Origin: an uncultured Actinobaculum sp. | Lineage (GTDB): Bacteria > Actinomycetota > Actinomycetes > Actinomycetales > Actinomycetaceae | Assembly (NCBI GenBank): GCA_938020505.1 | Contig: CALIHR010000015.1 | Coordinates: forward strand, 12,057-76,056 | Reading direction: 5' to 3' | Length of the DNA stretch: 64,000 nt | Shown here: positions 51,526 through 64,000 of the stretch, in pieces | How positions within the stretch are numbered: position 1 is the first letter of the stretch | Layout of the letters: the number at the start of each line of letters is the position of its first letter | The notes under the pieces: model-generated | What the model was told of the DNA's origin: nothing | Databases searched by the model: none | The model's input: the letters and a program-made list of their open reading frames with translations, nothing else | Made by a program: the position numbers and the translations under genes

Positions 51526-53249
51526 TTTCCTTCCTTCCCTTCCGCGGCGCGCACCCGGCCGCCTTCGAGGACGACGATCTGATCGGCGCCCCGTATCGAT
51601 CCCGGCCTGTGGGCGATCACAAGAACCGTTTTCCCCTTCGCCAGCGCGGTCAAGGCCTGTTGAATCTCGGCTTCTGACTCGGGGTCGGCCATCGCCGTCG
51701 CCTCGTCGAGAATGAGAACGGGCGTATCGAGCAGCACGGCCCGCGCGATGGCGATCCGCTGCTCCTGTCCTCCGGAAAGGTCCGTGTCGCCGCCGATGAC
51801 GGTGTCATACCCCCTCGGGAGCGCCATGACGACGTCGTCGATCCTTGCGACCCTCGCGGCCTCGCGCACCTCCTCGATGCTCGCGTCCGGCTTGCCCAGG
51901 GCGATGTTGTCGCGCACGCTCGCCTCAAGCAGCTGCGCGTCTTGGAGCACGAAGGAAACCGTGGAGAAAAGGGTTTCCTGCGACATCTCGCGCAGGTCGA
52001 CGCCGCCGATGGATATCGACCCGGAGTCGGGGTCGTCGAAGCGGGCGATGAGCGTGGCGAGAGTGCTCTTGCCGGAGCCGGACGGGCCGAGCAACGCGGT
52101 GACCGTCCCGGGCTCGAGGGTGAGGGAGACGCCCTTGAGCGCTTTGGTCTGCCCGTAAGAGTATTCGACGTCGTCGACGCGCACCCGGATCCCGTCGGGC
52201 TTGCGCGGATTTTCGGCGCTCGGAAGCACGGGGACGTCGAGCATCTCGCACAGTCGGACGGCGGCGCCGCCCGCCCTCTGGTAGGACCAGACGATCGTTG
52301 TGACAGTCATGATCGTTCCCGGCAGGACGAGCGCGATGAGCGTGGCGGCGAGCGCCTGCGGGACGTCGACGGCGCCGGCGTCGATGAGCAAAGCGCCGCC
52401 TCCCAGATTGACGAACAGCAGCACCGGAATCGAAATCCACATTTGGGACAGGGCCGCGGTCGTCACGAGCGGCATCGCCCAGGCCCTGTAGAACTTTCCG
52501 AATTTCTCAGCCTGCTCTATGTAGTTCGCGTGCGCATGGCCGACCCTGCCGAAGGCCTTGACCACCGCGATTCCGGCGATGAACTCGACCATCGTGGAGG
52601 AGACCCTTTCGAGTTTCCCGTCCATTTCCGCCGTCTTCTCCGTCATGCCCCTCAATGTCAGGCTGTAGGTGAGCCCGTACATCGGCACCGTGCATATGGA
52701 CAGCAGGCCCAGGCGCCAGTCGAGCGTGAAGACGTACACGAGCAGGGCGAGCGGCGAGACGAGGGCGTTCGCCTTGTCGACGGGGCCGTGGGCTATGACC
52801 GTGTGGACCATCGAGGCGTCGTCCTGCACCGCCTTGCGCACAGCGCCCGAGCCCTTGTCGGAGAACCACGCAAGAGGCGCGCGCGAAAGCCGCTCCACGA
52901 TCGAGCGGCGCAGGCCGTCGCGCATTTTGAGGTCTGCCGCGTGTGTGAGGAGGAGCGCGACGAAGTAGAGGCCGAGCCGGGCGCCGTAGGCGGCCAGAAG
53001 GAGCATGAGGACTCCGCGGGCCCGATCCGCGTCGACCGGCGAATCCGTTCGGTAGGCGCTCAGCAGAAGGTCCCCCAGGCGGACGAGGGCGATGTAGGGC
53101 ACGACGCCGAGCACGGCCGATGCGACCGTGAGGAGCTGTGCGACGCCGATCCACCCCCTGACCGGGCGGGACAGCCGCTTGACGGCGGCCTGCCCCGCCC
53201 TCGCCTTTTCGAGGCTGCTTCGCGCCTTTGCCTCGCGATTTTCACTCAC
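51522..53249 (-). CDS. ABC exporter-type half transporter (siderophore/YbtP-IrtA-like)
   Basis: 575 aa, GTG at 53249 after GGGAGG. TM domain then NBD with Walker A GPSGSGKST, signature LSGGQEQR and Walker B LILDEATAMADPES. Partner of the gene at 49795, together a heterodimer. It lacks the N-terminal siderophore-interacting FAD domain of mycobacterial IrtA, so it is closer to YbtP. Promoter region carries an IdeR/DtxR-box-like sequence. A multidrug role is the alternative. Confidence 0.83.
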   Translation of the reverse strand: MSENREAKARSSLEKARAGQAAVKRLSRPVRGWIGVAQLLTVASAVLGVVPYIALVRLGDLLLSAYRTDSPVDADRARGVLMLLLAAYGARLGLYFVALLLTHAADLKMRDGLRRSIVERLSRAPLAWFSDKGSGAVRKAVQDDASMVHTVIAHGPVDKANALVSPLALLVYVFTLDWRLGLLSICTVPMYGLTYSLTLRGMTEKTAEMDGKLERVSSTMVEFIAGIAVVKAFGRVGHAHANYIEQAEKFGKFYRAWAMPLVTTAALSQMWISIPVLLFVNLGGGALLIDAGAVDVPQALAATLIALVLPGTIMTVTTIVWSYQRAGGAAVRLCEMLDVPVLPSAENPRKPDGIRVRVDDVEYSYGQTKALKGVSLTLEPGTVTALLGPSGSGKSTLATLIARFDDPDSGSISIGGVDLREMSQETLFSTVSFVLQDAQLLEASVRDNIALGKPDASIEEVREAARVARIDDVVMALPRGYDTVIGGDTDLSGGQEQRIAIARAVLLDTPVLILDEATAMADPESEAEIQQALTALAKGKTVLVIAHRPGSIRGADQIVVLEGGRVRAAEGKEGK

Positions 53250-53275
53250 GTGAGCGCCTCCCTGACATCTGCCGG

Positions 53276-53294
53276 TAAGGGTTGCCTAACGAGA
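53276..53294 (-). promoter_or_regulatory. IdeR/DtxR-box-like site upstream of the ABC operon
   Basis: The minus strand reads TCTCGTTAGGCAACCCTTA and matches the 19-bp DtxR/IdeR consensus at about 14 of 19 positions, with the core GTTAGGC intact. It lies 27 bp upstream of the GTG start, where it would block transcription or ribosome binding under iron-replete conditions. Confidence 0.55.
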
Positions 53295-53453
53295 CCCAGG
53301 TTACACTCCCTGCTCCGAGGGGTCAAAGCCCTGGCGCCGCGGCGGGAAGCATGCACGGTCACGACGCAAAGCCGTGAACAATGCATATATGTACCGAATT
53401 TTGGTCGCTTTAATGCAAGAAGGCACTGTTCACAGCGAATCGACCGTGAGCGC

Positions 53454-54581
53454 TCACGGCATCCGAGCCGCGCCCGCCAGCAGGAGCCTCATCGTCCTTT
53501 CGGCGGCGTCGGCCAGGGCCTCGCGTCCGCCCGCGAGCGCCTCCTCCAGGGTGGTCACGCCCGCGACGATCGGCACGAGGCCGACGAAGCCGTGGCTGTA
53601 CAGCTCCTCCACGCCTTCGCCGAGCCGCCCGGCGAAAGCGACGATCGGCACGCCCGCGGCCGCCCGCGCGACTCCCGACAGGGTTTTGCCCATGAGCGTC
53701 TGCCTGTCCATCGCCCCTTCGCCGGTGAAGACGAAGTCGGCCCCCTTGACGGCTTCCGCCAGTCCGACGGCTTCCACGACGAGGTCCGCCCCGGACTGCA
53801 GCTCGCCGCCGAGAAACGCGGAGAAGGCGTAGCCCAGCCCCCCGGCGGCGCCCGCCCCCGGGGCCGCGGCGAAGGAGTCGAGGTGCCCGGCGGTCCTCGC
53901 CAGGCGCTCCAGAGTCCCGTCCAAGAAGGCGACGTCTTCCGGGGACGCGCCCTTTTGCGGCCCGTAAACGGCGGAAGATCCGCGCGGGCCGAGCAGGGGG
54001 TTGTCGACGTCGCAGGCGATCTTGAAGGCCGCCGCCGCGGCCCGCGGATCGAGCCCGGAGGCGTCGATTGAGTCGAGCCTCGCGAGGGAGGCGGGGGAGC
54101 CGTCGAGCTCGCGGCCCTCGGCGTCGAGGAAGCGCACTCCGAGGGCGCGCAGCATCCCGGCCCCGCCGTCGTTCGTGGCCGAGCCGCCGATGCCGAAAAG
54201 GAACTCGCGCGCCCCGCCGTCGAGCGCGGCGAGGATCATCTGGCCGACGCCGAACGTGCTGGCCTCGCGGATGCGGCGGCGCTCCGGCGGAACCATTCCC
54301 AGGCCGATGGCCTGGGCGCACTCCATGACGGCCAGCCCGTCGGCGAGGGCGAAACGGGCGAGGGCGGGGCGCCCGTAGGCGTCGAGCACCGGCGCTTCGA
54401 CGGCGGAAAGGCCGAGCGCGTCGGCGAGGGACTCGGTGAAGCCTTCGCCGCCGTCGGCCATGGGAATCTCCACGCACTCGGCGTCGGGCGCGACTCTGCG
54501 CACACCCTCGGCCAATGCGGCCGCGGCTTCGGCGGCGCTCATCGACTCCTTGAAGCTGTCGGGCGCGCATACGATCTTCAA
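53454..54581 (-). CDS. Glycerate kinase (GarK/GlxK family)
   Basis: 375 aa. Phosphorylates D-glycerate to 2-phosphoglycerate. Start is TTG at 54581 (MKIVCAPDSFKESMSA, the family's N-terminus) with AGGAGG 5 nt upstream. Motifs: PMADGGEGFTESL, GIGGSATNDGGAGML, CDVDNPLLGPRGSSAVYGPQKGAS-type region, and GEGAMDRQTLMGKT. The next gene upstream on the same strand is the tartronate-semialdehyde reductase (gap 109 bp), giving the last two steps of glyoxylate/glucarate-to-glycolysis metabolism. Confidence 0.93.
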   Translation of the reverse strand: MKIVCAPDSFKESMSAAEAAAALAEGVRRVAPDAECVEIPMADGGEGFTESLADALGLSAVEAPVLDAYGRPALARFALADGLAVMECAQAIGLGMVPPERRRIREASTFGVGQMILAALDGGAREFLFGIGGSATNDGGAGMLRALGVRFLDAEGRELDGSPASLARLDSIDASGLDPRAAAAAFKIACDVDNPLLGPRGSSAVYGPQKGASPEDVAFLDGTLERLARTAGHLDSFAAAPGAGAAGGLGYAFSAFLGGELQSGADLVVEAVGLAEAVKGADFVFTGEGAMDRQTLMGKTLSGVARAAAGVPIVAFAGRLGEGVEELYSHGFVGLVPIVAGVTTLEEALAGGREALADAAERTMRLLLAGAARMP

Positions 54582-54690
54582 TTGAACCTCCTGCGGCTAC
54601 GCTCCCGGCCGAGTTTCTCCGAGCCCGCGCCTCTCGCGGATTGGATGCGCGCCGACCCGCGAGACGCGCGGATGCCGGGCTTCGGGCGCG

Positions 54691-55590
54691 TCACTCCTCG
54701 GGCGCGCCGGGGCGAAGCTCGATGTCGGAGAGCTTCTCGTAGTACTTGAGCAGGCCGGAATGGTCGTCGGTGTCGAAGCCGTCGCCCTGGAGCACACTCA
54801 TCATGTCGCGGACCGCTGCGGTCAGCGGCAGCGGCGAGTTCACGCCGTGGCCGGTGTCGAGGACGTTGTTGAGGTCCTTGATGTGCAGGTTGATGCGGAA
54901 GCCCGGGGCGAAATTCCGGGCGAGCATCATCGGAACCTTGGCGTCCATGACGGTCGACCCGGCGAGGCCGCCGCGGATCGCCTGGAACACGGCCTCGGGG
55001 TCCACGCCGGCCTTCTGCGCCAGCACGAAGGCCTCCGCGCACGCGGCGATGTTGACGGCGACGATCGTCTGGTTGGCGAGCTTTGCGATGTTGCCGGCCC
55101 CGATGGCGCCGACGTAGGTGACCGATCCGGCCATGACGTCGAGGACGGGCGCGACCTTCTCGAACACCGCCTTGTCGCCGCCGACCATGACGGCCAGGGT
55201 GCCGTCGATCGCCTTGGGCTCGCCGCCGGAGACCGGCGCGTCGAGCATGGGGATGCCGACTTTGGCCAGTTCGTCGTGGACCTCGCGCGAAACGAGAGGA
55301 GCGATGGAGGACATGTCGACGTAGACGAGGCCTTCGTGCGCGCCTTCGGCGATCCCGTTCTCGCCGAGGGCGACCGTCTTGACGTGCGGCGAGTTGGGAA
55401 GCATCGTGATGACGAGCTCCGAGGCGAGGGCGGCCTCTTTGGCGTTCGCGACGGCCGTGGCCCCCTGGGCCGCGAGGTCATCGACCGCTTCCTTGTGGAA
55501 GTCGTTGACGTAGAGCTCGTGCCCCGCCTTGACGAGGTTCTTGGCCATTGGGCGGCCCATGATGCCGAGGCCGATGAAACCGATCTTCAT
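54691..55590 (-). CDS. garR: Tartronate-semialdehyde (2-hydroxy-3-oxopropionate) reductase
   Basis: 299 aa, ATG at 55590 after AAGGAG. Beta-hydroxyacid dehydrogenase: NAD(P) motif GFIGLGIMGRPMAKNL, substrate motif DAPVSGGEPKAIDGTL and catalytic Lys in GNIAKLANQ. Length and the IKDLNNVLD segment match GarR/GlxR rather than 3-hydroxyisobutyrate dehydrogenase, although the latter is possible. First gene of the pair with glycerate kinase. No glyoxylate carboligase or aldolase is nearby in the window. Confidence 0.88.
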   Translation of the reverse strand: MKIGFIGLGIMGRPMAKNLVKAGHELYVNDFHKEAVDDLAAQGATAVANAKEAALASELVITMLPNSPHVKTVALGENGIAEGAHEGLVYVDMSSIAPLVSREVHDELAKVGIPMLDAPVSGGEPKAIDGTLAVMVGGDKAVFEKVAPVLDVMAGSVTYVGAIGAGNIAKLANQTIVAVNIAACAEAFVLAQKAGVDPEAVFQAIRGGLAGSTVMDAKVPMMLARNFAPGFRINLHIKDLNNVLDTGHGVNSPLPLTAAVRDMMSVLQGDGFDTDDHSGLLKYYEKLSDIELRPGAPEE

Positions 55591-55657
55591 GGAAATCTCC
55601 TTAGTGCTTGATTCTGGGGCGTGGCGGCTCCTCTTCGGTGAGGCGCCTGCAGTCACA

Positions 55658-55676
55658 CTTTGATTCTATAACAAAG
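55658..55676. promoter_or_regulatory. Inverted repeat CTTTG-N9-CAAAG with TATAGA-like -10
   Basis: AT-rich inverted repeat about 68 bp upstream of garR, overlapping TTATAGAAT on the minus strand. Probable promoter/operator of the garR-glycerate kinase pair. Confidence 0.5.
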
Positions 55677-55815
55677 ATCCGCATACCGACACCCTCTTTT
55701 CCGCTTTGCGGACTCTCCATTCCGCTCTGCGGACTTCTATTCGGCGAAGAGGGAGGCGGTCGATTCGGCGAAGAGGGCGGCGGTCGACGACGGGAGTGCG
55801 CCGTCAGGAGGGCGT

Positions 55816-56595
55816 TCACTCGTCCAGAATTCTGCGGCGGCGCAGGCGGCGGCGTCGGCTCGTCATCGTCTTTTCGCGCCGTCTGCGCTTGTCGAGGCGC
55901 GTCGTGCGCTCAACGGCCTTGGCCCGCGCGTATTCCTCGAAGCTCACCCGAACGCGCTGAGTGAGCGAGTAGTCGTTGTTGACGGGCAGCTTCCACTTGA
56001 ACCAGCGGGCCGCGACGCACAGCAGCCCGCCGACGGCCATGCCGGAGACGAGGGCGAGGAAGGGCTTGTGCAGGCTCCAAAGGACGATCGCAGGCCATGT
56101 CGCCACGAGCGCGCCCGTCGCGTACAGCGTGTTCCCGCCGAAGATCGCCGGGGTCCTTCCCACCGCGATGTCGCGGAACATTCCGCCCCCGACCCCCGTG
56201 ATGACGCCCAGAAGCATCGCCGGCCCCACCCCGTAGCCGGCGTCGAGCGTTTTGATCGCGCCGGTGGCGGCCCACGTGCTCACGACGAAGGCGTCGGCGA
56301 CGATGAAGAAGCGGTTCCACCATTTGCCCGTCATTCGCAGGGCGAAGGCGATGAGGGCGCCCAGGAACGCCCCGCCGAGGTAGAACGGGTTTGTCAGCGC
56401 CACGGGCGGGCCCTTTTGCAGCAGGGCGTCCCGCAGCATCCCCCCGCCCAAAGCCACCATGACGGCGAGCGCCACGAAGCCGACGAGGTCGAAACGCTCT
56501 TCGCGCGCGACCATTCCGCCGAGAATCCCGGCCAAGACCACTCCGAAAACGTCGAAGAAGGTAAAAGCGTGTGTGAAGATCTGCGCGACAGTCAC
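55816..56595 (-). CDS. TRIC-family (UPF0126) cation channel protein
   Basis: 259 aa with seven TM helices from two repeats; each repeat has the family GGG-x-x-RD motif (GGGMLRDALL and GGGMFRDIAVG). Prokaryotic TRIC proteins are trimeric K+/cation channels. GTG at 56595. The tail is strongly basic (DKRRRREKTMTSRRRRLRRRR). It follows the YtxH-like gene by 20 nt and probably shares its transcript. Confidence 0.9.
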   Translation of the reverse strand: MTVAQIFTHAFTFFDVFGVVLAGILGGMVAREERFDLVGFVALAVMVALGGGMLRDALLQKGPPVALTNPFYLGGAFLGALIAFALRMTGKWWNRFFIVADAFVVSTWAATGAIKTLDAGYGVGPAMLLGVITGVGGGMFRDIAVGRTPAIFGGNTLYATGALVATWPAIVLWSLHKPFLALVSGMAVGGLLCVAARWFKWKLPVNNDYSLTQRVRVSFEEYARAKAVERTTRLDKRRRREKTMTSRRRRLRRRRILDE

Positions 56596-56615
56596 GTCAG
56601 GCCCGCCCTAGAGAC

Positions 56616-56852
56616 TCAGAATTCGACGGCGGCCGCCTCGATTTCGTCGTCGTCCTTCGGCATGAGCTTGGCCTTCGCCGAGGAATAGCCCGCCCCCGCG
56701 GCGTCGCGCGCCTTGCCGACCCCAGCCTGAACGGGCTTTGAGTTCCAGACCTTCGAACTGACCTTGGCGATCTGCTCGTAACGCTGGCGCCCGGCGCGGG
56801 CCCCAAGAACGTATCCGGCGACCAATCCAAGTGCCAGAGACTTCACTCCCAT
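56616..56852 (-). CDS. Small YtxH-like protein
   Basis: 78 aa, ATG at 56852 with GGAG 5 nt upstream. N-terminal glycine-rich TM helix (MGVKSLALGLVAGYVLGARA), then GRQRYEQIAKVSSKVW and an Ala/Lys-rich helical tail ending DDDEIEAAAVEF, the usual layout of actinobacterial YtxH-like membrane-associated proteins. Role unknown. First gene before the TRIC channel. Confidence 0.75.
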   Translation of the reverse strand: MGVKSLALGLVAGYVLGARAGRQRYEQIAKVSSKVWNSKPVQAGVGKARDAAGAGYSSAKAKLMPKDDDEIEAAAVEF

Positions 56853-56997
56853 AATCACTCCTAACTGTGCGTGTTGGTTCGGCATCGATTTTATCCGTCG
56901 ATGCCGATCAAAGTTCAGGGACACGTGCCGGAGATCCGCACCCCGCCAAGTATGACTGAAGCCACACCCTGTGGCTAAACTACTGCCAGGAGGAATC

Positions 56998-57567
56998 ATG
57001 AGCGAAACAACGACGCCGGCACACAATCCAGCGATCAGCGACGATCGCCTGAAGGCCGCCACCGGGAGGTCGCGCCAGCGCTGGTTTGCGCTTCTCGACA
57101 AGGCCGGGGCCGAGAGCTGGGACCGGAGGCGCATCGCGCGCTGGCTCGGCGTCAAGCACGAGGTCGACGCTTGGTGGGCGCAGTCGCTCACGGTCGATTA
57201 CGAACGCGCCCGGGGGCTTCGCCAGGGCAGGACCCGCAAAGGCCCCCTGCGCACGAGCGCGTGGAAGACGATTCGGCGACCGGCGGAGGCCGTGTGGCCG
57301 TTCCTGGACGACGACGACCTTCGCCGCGACTGGCTCGACTGCGAGTTCGGGGTGCGCGGGCGGACCCCCGGCAAGACGCTGCGGCTCGAGGCCGCGGACG
57401 GCTCGCTCATCACGGTGGGCGTGCACGAGCTCGAGCCCACGTCCTCCGGCGAGAGCCGCACCCAGATCTCCGTGGAGCATTCGGGGCTGCACGACGCCGC
57501 CGAGGTCGCCGAAACCAAGGAGTTCTGGAAGGCCTGCCTGGCCCAGCTCGCCGCGCAATTCGAGTGA
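56998..57567 (+). CDS. DUF4287-like + SRPBCC (AHSA1-like) fusion protein
   Basis: 189 aa, ATG at 56998 with AGGAGG 5 nt upstream and a TAAACT -10 near 56976. N-part (about 20-75): WFALLDKAGAESWDRRRIAR then AWWAQSLTVDYERARGLRQG, a DUF4287-like pattern. C-part (about 85-189): polyketide-cyclase/START-like domain (DDLRRDWLDCEFGVRGRTPG, ISVEHSGL). SRPBCC proteins bind hydrophobic ligands; the exact ligand is unknown. Divergent from the ytxH-like gene. Confidence 0.78.
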   Translation: MSETTTPAHNPAISDDRLKAATGRSRQRWFALLDKAGAESWDRRRIARWLGVKHEVDAWWAQSLTVDYERARGLRQGRTRKGPLRTSAWKTIRRPAEAVWPFLDDDDLRRDWLDCEFGVRGRTPGKTLRLEAADGSLITVGVHELEPTSSGESRTQISVEHSGLHDAAEVAETKEFWKACLAQLAAQFE

Positions 57568-57847
57568 CGCGGAGCACACGGTAACCACGGCGCTTGAATT
57601 CGGGAACCTTTGCGGCAGCTAGCTAGGGTGTTTTGCGTTTAACCGCAAAGCGCCGCGATTTCACCGCCGCCGAGGTAGCCCTCTAACCGACTTGCCCCCG
57701 CGGTTCACGCGGAAGCCGTTGAATTCACACCATTGATGTGAATTCTCAAATTATGTTTCATAACACACGAACGCACCCTAGCGGTCCAAACGAACCCGCG
57801 GTAGGCTCAAGGAGTCCTGAACGATCACGCAAGATAGGATCAGCATC
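57568..57847. promoter_or_regulatory. Intergenic region with two inverted repeats before the second type-B cassette
   Basis: CTTTGCGG (57608-57615) pairs with CCGCAAAG (57643-57650), a likely terminator or structured leader. GAATTCACA-N7-TGTGAATTC at 57721-57745 has perfect 9-bp arms in an AT-rich stretch about 100 bp before the cassette and looks like an operator. No gene is seen. Confidence 0.55.
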
Positions 57848-59263
57848 ATGCCAGTAGGCCACTGGGACGCCCGCGACGAGACTGACTACGAAAACCTCGA
57901 TTACTTCGTCGGAAGCCTCCAACAGTCGGCAATCGACCTGTACATGTATTCAAATTACAACTTTCTAAAGTTGGAGGAGCCCTCAAGCCATCTTTACACT
58001 AGGAGGCATTTCGCCGCCGGCGACGATGCCATATGCACGGTGACTCGTCCAGACGACGACGGTTTGGGCGGAGGGATATGCCGCAAGCCGGATGGAACAA
58101 TCTACGAAGACCCCGCTGGAAAGATCGACTTTGAAGTGGAGTTCGAAGAAGTCCGAAGGACAATCGACAACATCATAATGCCATGGAGGGAGCTGCCCGG
58201 CCCTGACGATGTCCAGACACAGATCGATTCCTGGAGGTTGGTGGCCCGCGACTTGTCGGGAACGGCGACGAACCAGCAAGGCATCATTTCCGGTGCGAGC
58301 GATATCAGCGCGAACCTCTTTGGCATTCACACGAACGTCGACAACATGTCCGGCGCGGCCATCGCCCAGTTCAAGGAAAAGTTCGTGAACAAACTGGGGA
58401 ACGCGATAGCGGGGCACTACGCAATCGCCGTGTTATGCGGCGGCGCATTGACCGCGGAGCGCGACATCTTCAAACAGGCTCGAAAGTCGGTGATGGAAGC
58501 CGTTGTGAAAACGCGCAACGCTATGGCAAACATAGCGTTTAGCGAAGAGACCGATCCCTGGTCGGTTGCTTTAAAGATAGCCCAATGGAGCCTTGAGGGC
58601 GCTCAGGCTTTCGCCGGCGGGTCAGTGCCCCTTAAGACGGCGTTGTCCAGTTTCGCCCTCAAAGCACTTCAAGCCTCCGACGTCGAAGGAAAATCTCGGA
58701 GCGACAAGACCGCTGCGGATGACTATAACGACGCAATAGGCGGCTTTAAGGCGAACTTGGACGAAATCAACGCTGAAATCACGAAGGGGGAGAAGGCCCT
58801 CTCCGACAATCTGATAAAGAATCTGGAGACAATCAATAAGGACCGCGATTCCTACGACCTCAAGGTGGAACCGATTTCTTCGCCGCAAAACCTCGTGATC
58901 ATTCAACCCGATCTAATCGAGGAGATAACCGGAGGGCACAGACCGGGGGGAGGTTACATGAGAAACATAAGTCAAGATCTTCGGAACAACAAAAACCAAG
59001 CCGCAGGTGTGTCCATGGAGCGCGGCGTTCGCCGTCCTGAAGACATCGGGATAGGCGAAGTGGGGCCTAGCGGGGCGTTCAACGCCATGCGGGAAAGACT
59101 CATGAAGCTCATGGACGACATGGCTTGGGACGTTGAGAACGGAGCGGCGATGCTCCAAAAGGTCATGGACGCCCTTCGAAGTCAAGACGCGAACTCTCAG
59201 AAAGAACTCGAATCAATCAACCAAAAAATCGAGAAAGGCAGCGGAATCGACCCCTGGGGGTAG
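57848..59263 (+). CDS. Large helical protein of type-B cassette, copy 2 (ESX-like)
   Basis: 471 aa, ATG at 57848 after AGGATC (weak site). No signal peptide. YxxxD at 14-18 (YENLD). Central helical region with MPWRELPGP, a Q-x-G-IISGA helix and SGAAIAQFKEKFVNKL, where the SG-x-A-x-x-x-F turn recalls WXG100 proteins. C-terminal AWDVENGAAMLQKVMDALRS and a final DPWG. Full-length paralogue of 44543-45937, with about one-third identity by eye, but with higher GC. The C-x-PLG membrane protein follows after 29 nt. Confidence 0.72.
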   Translation: MPVGHWDARDETDYENLDYFVGSLQQSAIDLYMYSNYNFLKLEEPSSHLYTRRHFAAGDDAICTVTRPDDDGLGGGICRKPDGTIYEDPAGKIDFEVEFEEVRRTIDNIIMPWRELPGPDDVQTQIDSWRLVARDLSGTATNQQGIISGASDISANLFGIHTNVDNMSGAAIAQFKEKFVNKLGNAIAGHYAIAVLCGGALTAERDIFKQARKSVMEAVVKTRNAMANIAFSEETDPWSVALKIAQWSLEGAQAFAGGSVPLKTALSSFALKALQASDVEGKSRSDKTAADDYNDAIGGFKANLDEINAEITKGEKALSDNLIKNLETINKDRDSYDLKVEPISSPQNLVIIQPDLIEEITGGHRPGGGYMRNISQDLRNNKNQAAGVSMERGVRRPEDIGIGEVGPSGAFNAMRERLMKLMDDMAWDVENGAAMLQKVMDALRSQDANSQKELESINQKIEKGSGIDPWG

Positions 59264-59292
59264 ATCCCGGCGCATTCAGGAAGGGAAAGAAC

Positions 59293-59736
59293 ATGACCAT
59301 CAAGATTCGCTATATCTTCGGAGCCCTCGCCCTCGGCTTTGTCGCCTGGTTGTATTACAGTCCTATCGAGGTTGGAGCGCCAAACGTGAGCTACAGCTTT
59401 CCTTGCGAGCCTCTCGGACGAACGCCGAACAGCGGAAAATACTACTTCGGAAACTATCCGGGGGAAGTCAGGCCGGGATTCTTCGACAGCTACATCCACA
59501 CCGCTTACGGGAAAAGCTCTCTAAACGCCGATGACCTGAGAGAGATCCGAGCCGAAGATCTGCGCGCCTGGGCAAACTGGTGCCAAATCGCCCGCGGCAA
59601 CCGCAAGGTTCAGCTTGAGATCGCCCTGGTCGCCTCCGCCGTCGTCTTCTTTGCCATCCCGCAAAACAAAGCCCTAAAAAGGAAGAAGGACGCCTCTCAC
59701 GACTCGCCCGACGGCGAAGCCCCTCGCAGCGCCTAG
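59293..59736 (+). CDS. Small two-TM C-x-PLG membrane protein (type-B cassette), copy 2
   Basis: 147 aa, ATG at 59293 after GGAAGGG. Basic start (TIKIR), TM1 (about 8-22), outward loop with Cys38 (PCEPLG) and Cys97 (NWCQIARGNRK), TM2 (about 108-124) and a Lys-rich tail. Homologous to 44032-44523 and to each half of 15786-16796; the two cysteines, C-x-PLG and the R-x-x-R before TM2 are shared by all four units. Probably an envelope partner of the preceding helical protein. Confidence 0.73.
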   Translation: MTIKIRYIFGALALGFVAWLYYSPIEVGAPNVSYSFPCEPLGRTPNSGKYYFGNYPGEVRPGFFDSYIHTAYGKSSLNADDLREIRAEDLRAWANWCQIARGNRKVQLEIALVASAVVFFAIPQNKALKRKKDASHDSPDGEAPRSA

Positions 59737-59778
59737 GGAGCTGCCAGTCGCGAGGAATCCGTGGGAGAATTGGCTCGT

Positions 59779-64000
<4,222 letters not shown>

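Noticed and set aside
51942..54071. 709-codon plus-strand frame opposite the ABC transporter and glycerate kinase
   Set aside because: Antisense shadow; spans two unrelated minus-strand genes with intact catalytic motifs.

Overview
The window is high-GC, gene-dense bacterial DNA with actinobacterial features. These include an LPXTG sorting signal, an alpha-glucose-phosphate Pgm, paired crcB genes, a DUF222/HNH (13E12-type) protein, an LppM-type lipoprotein family, a DUF2079 membrane protein, an IdeR/DtxR-box-like site, GTG/TTG starts and several apparently leaderless genes. A member of the Actinomycetaceae or a close relative is the best guess. No rRNA or tRNA was seen, so the genus cannot be fixed.

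Layout. 0-8.7 kb: the 3' part of a Cu(+)-type P-ATPase, a large proline/serine-stalk surface protein, a flippase-like membrane protein with a pseudokinase-like middle domain, and a small LPRTG wall-anchored protein. 8.9-15.3 kb: housekeeping genes (DUF2079 protein, two crcB fluoride channel genes, pgm, gnd). 15.8-25.5 kb, all on the minus strand: a duplicated-domain membrane protein beside pepC, a Panacea/SocA-domain gene, an MFS exporter-histidine kinase-response regulator operon, and a three-gene operon of exported and unknown proteins. 25.1-27.8 kb: an alcohol dehydrogenase with a small membrane protein, divergent from a TetR regulator. 28.1-35.8 kb: two paralogous two-gene cassettes, each a small helical protein followed by a large helical-plus-basic-repeat protein. 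They flank three LppM-like lipoproteins on the other strand. 37.1-44.0 kb: a sugar-acid locus (mannitol dehydrogenase-family enzyme, FadR-type regulator, GntP permease, IdnD-like dehydrogenase, KDPG-aldolase-like protein). 44.0-45.9 kb: an AT-rich two-gene cassette of a 464-aa helical protein and a small two-TM protein with a C-x-PLG motif. 46.3-53.3 kb: a thiamine-binding-like protein, a DUF222/HNH gene, an App1-like phosphatase and a siderophore-type ABC heterodimer behind an iron-box-like site. 53.4-57.6 kb: glycerate kinase, tartronate-semialdehyde reductase, a TRIC channel, a YtxH-like protein and a DUF4287+SRPBCC protein. 57.8-59.7 kb: a second copy of the helical-protein plus C-x-PLG-protein cassette. 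59.8 kb to the end: hrpA, cut by the window edge.

The most interesting content is the set of lineage-specific paralogous cassettes. Type A is at 28.1 and 33.6 kb, type B is at 44.0 and 57.8 kb, and an orphan with two fused copies of the type-B membrane partner is at 15.8 kb. Their helical proteins look like distant ESX/WXG100-type substrates. The smaller or main partner carries a YxxxD/E motif, and their neighbours are membrane or lipoproteins. I infer a surface or type-VII-secreted system that has multiplied in this genome. No secretion ATPase (EccC/EssC) lies in the window, so the secretion route is unproven.
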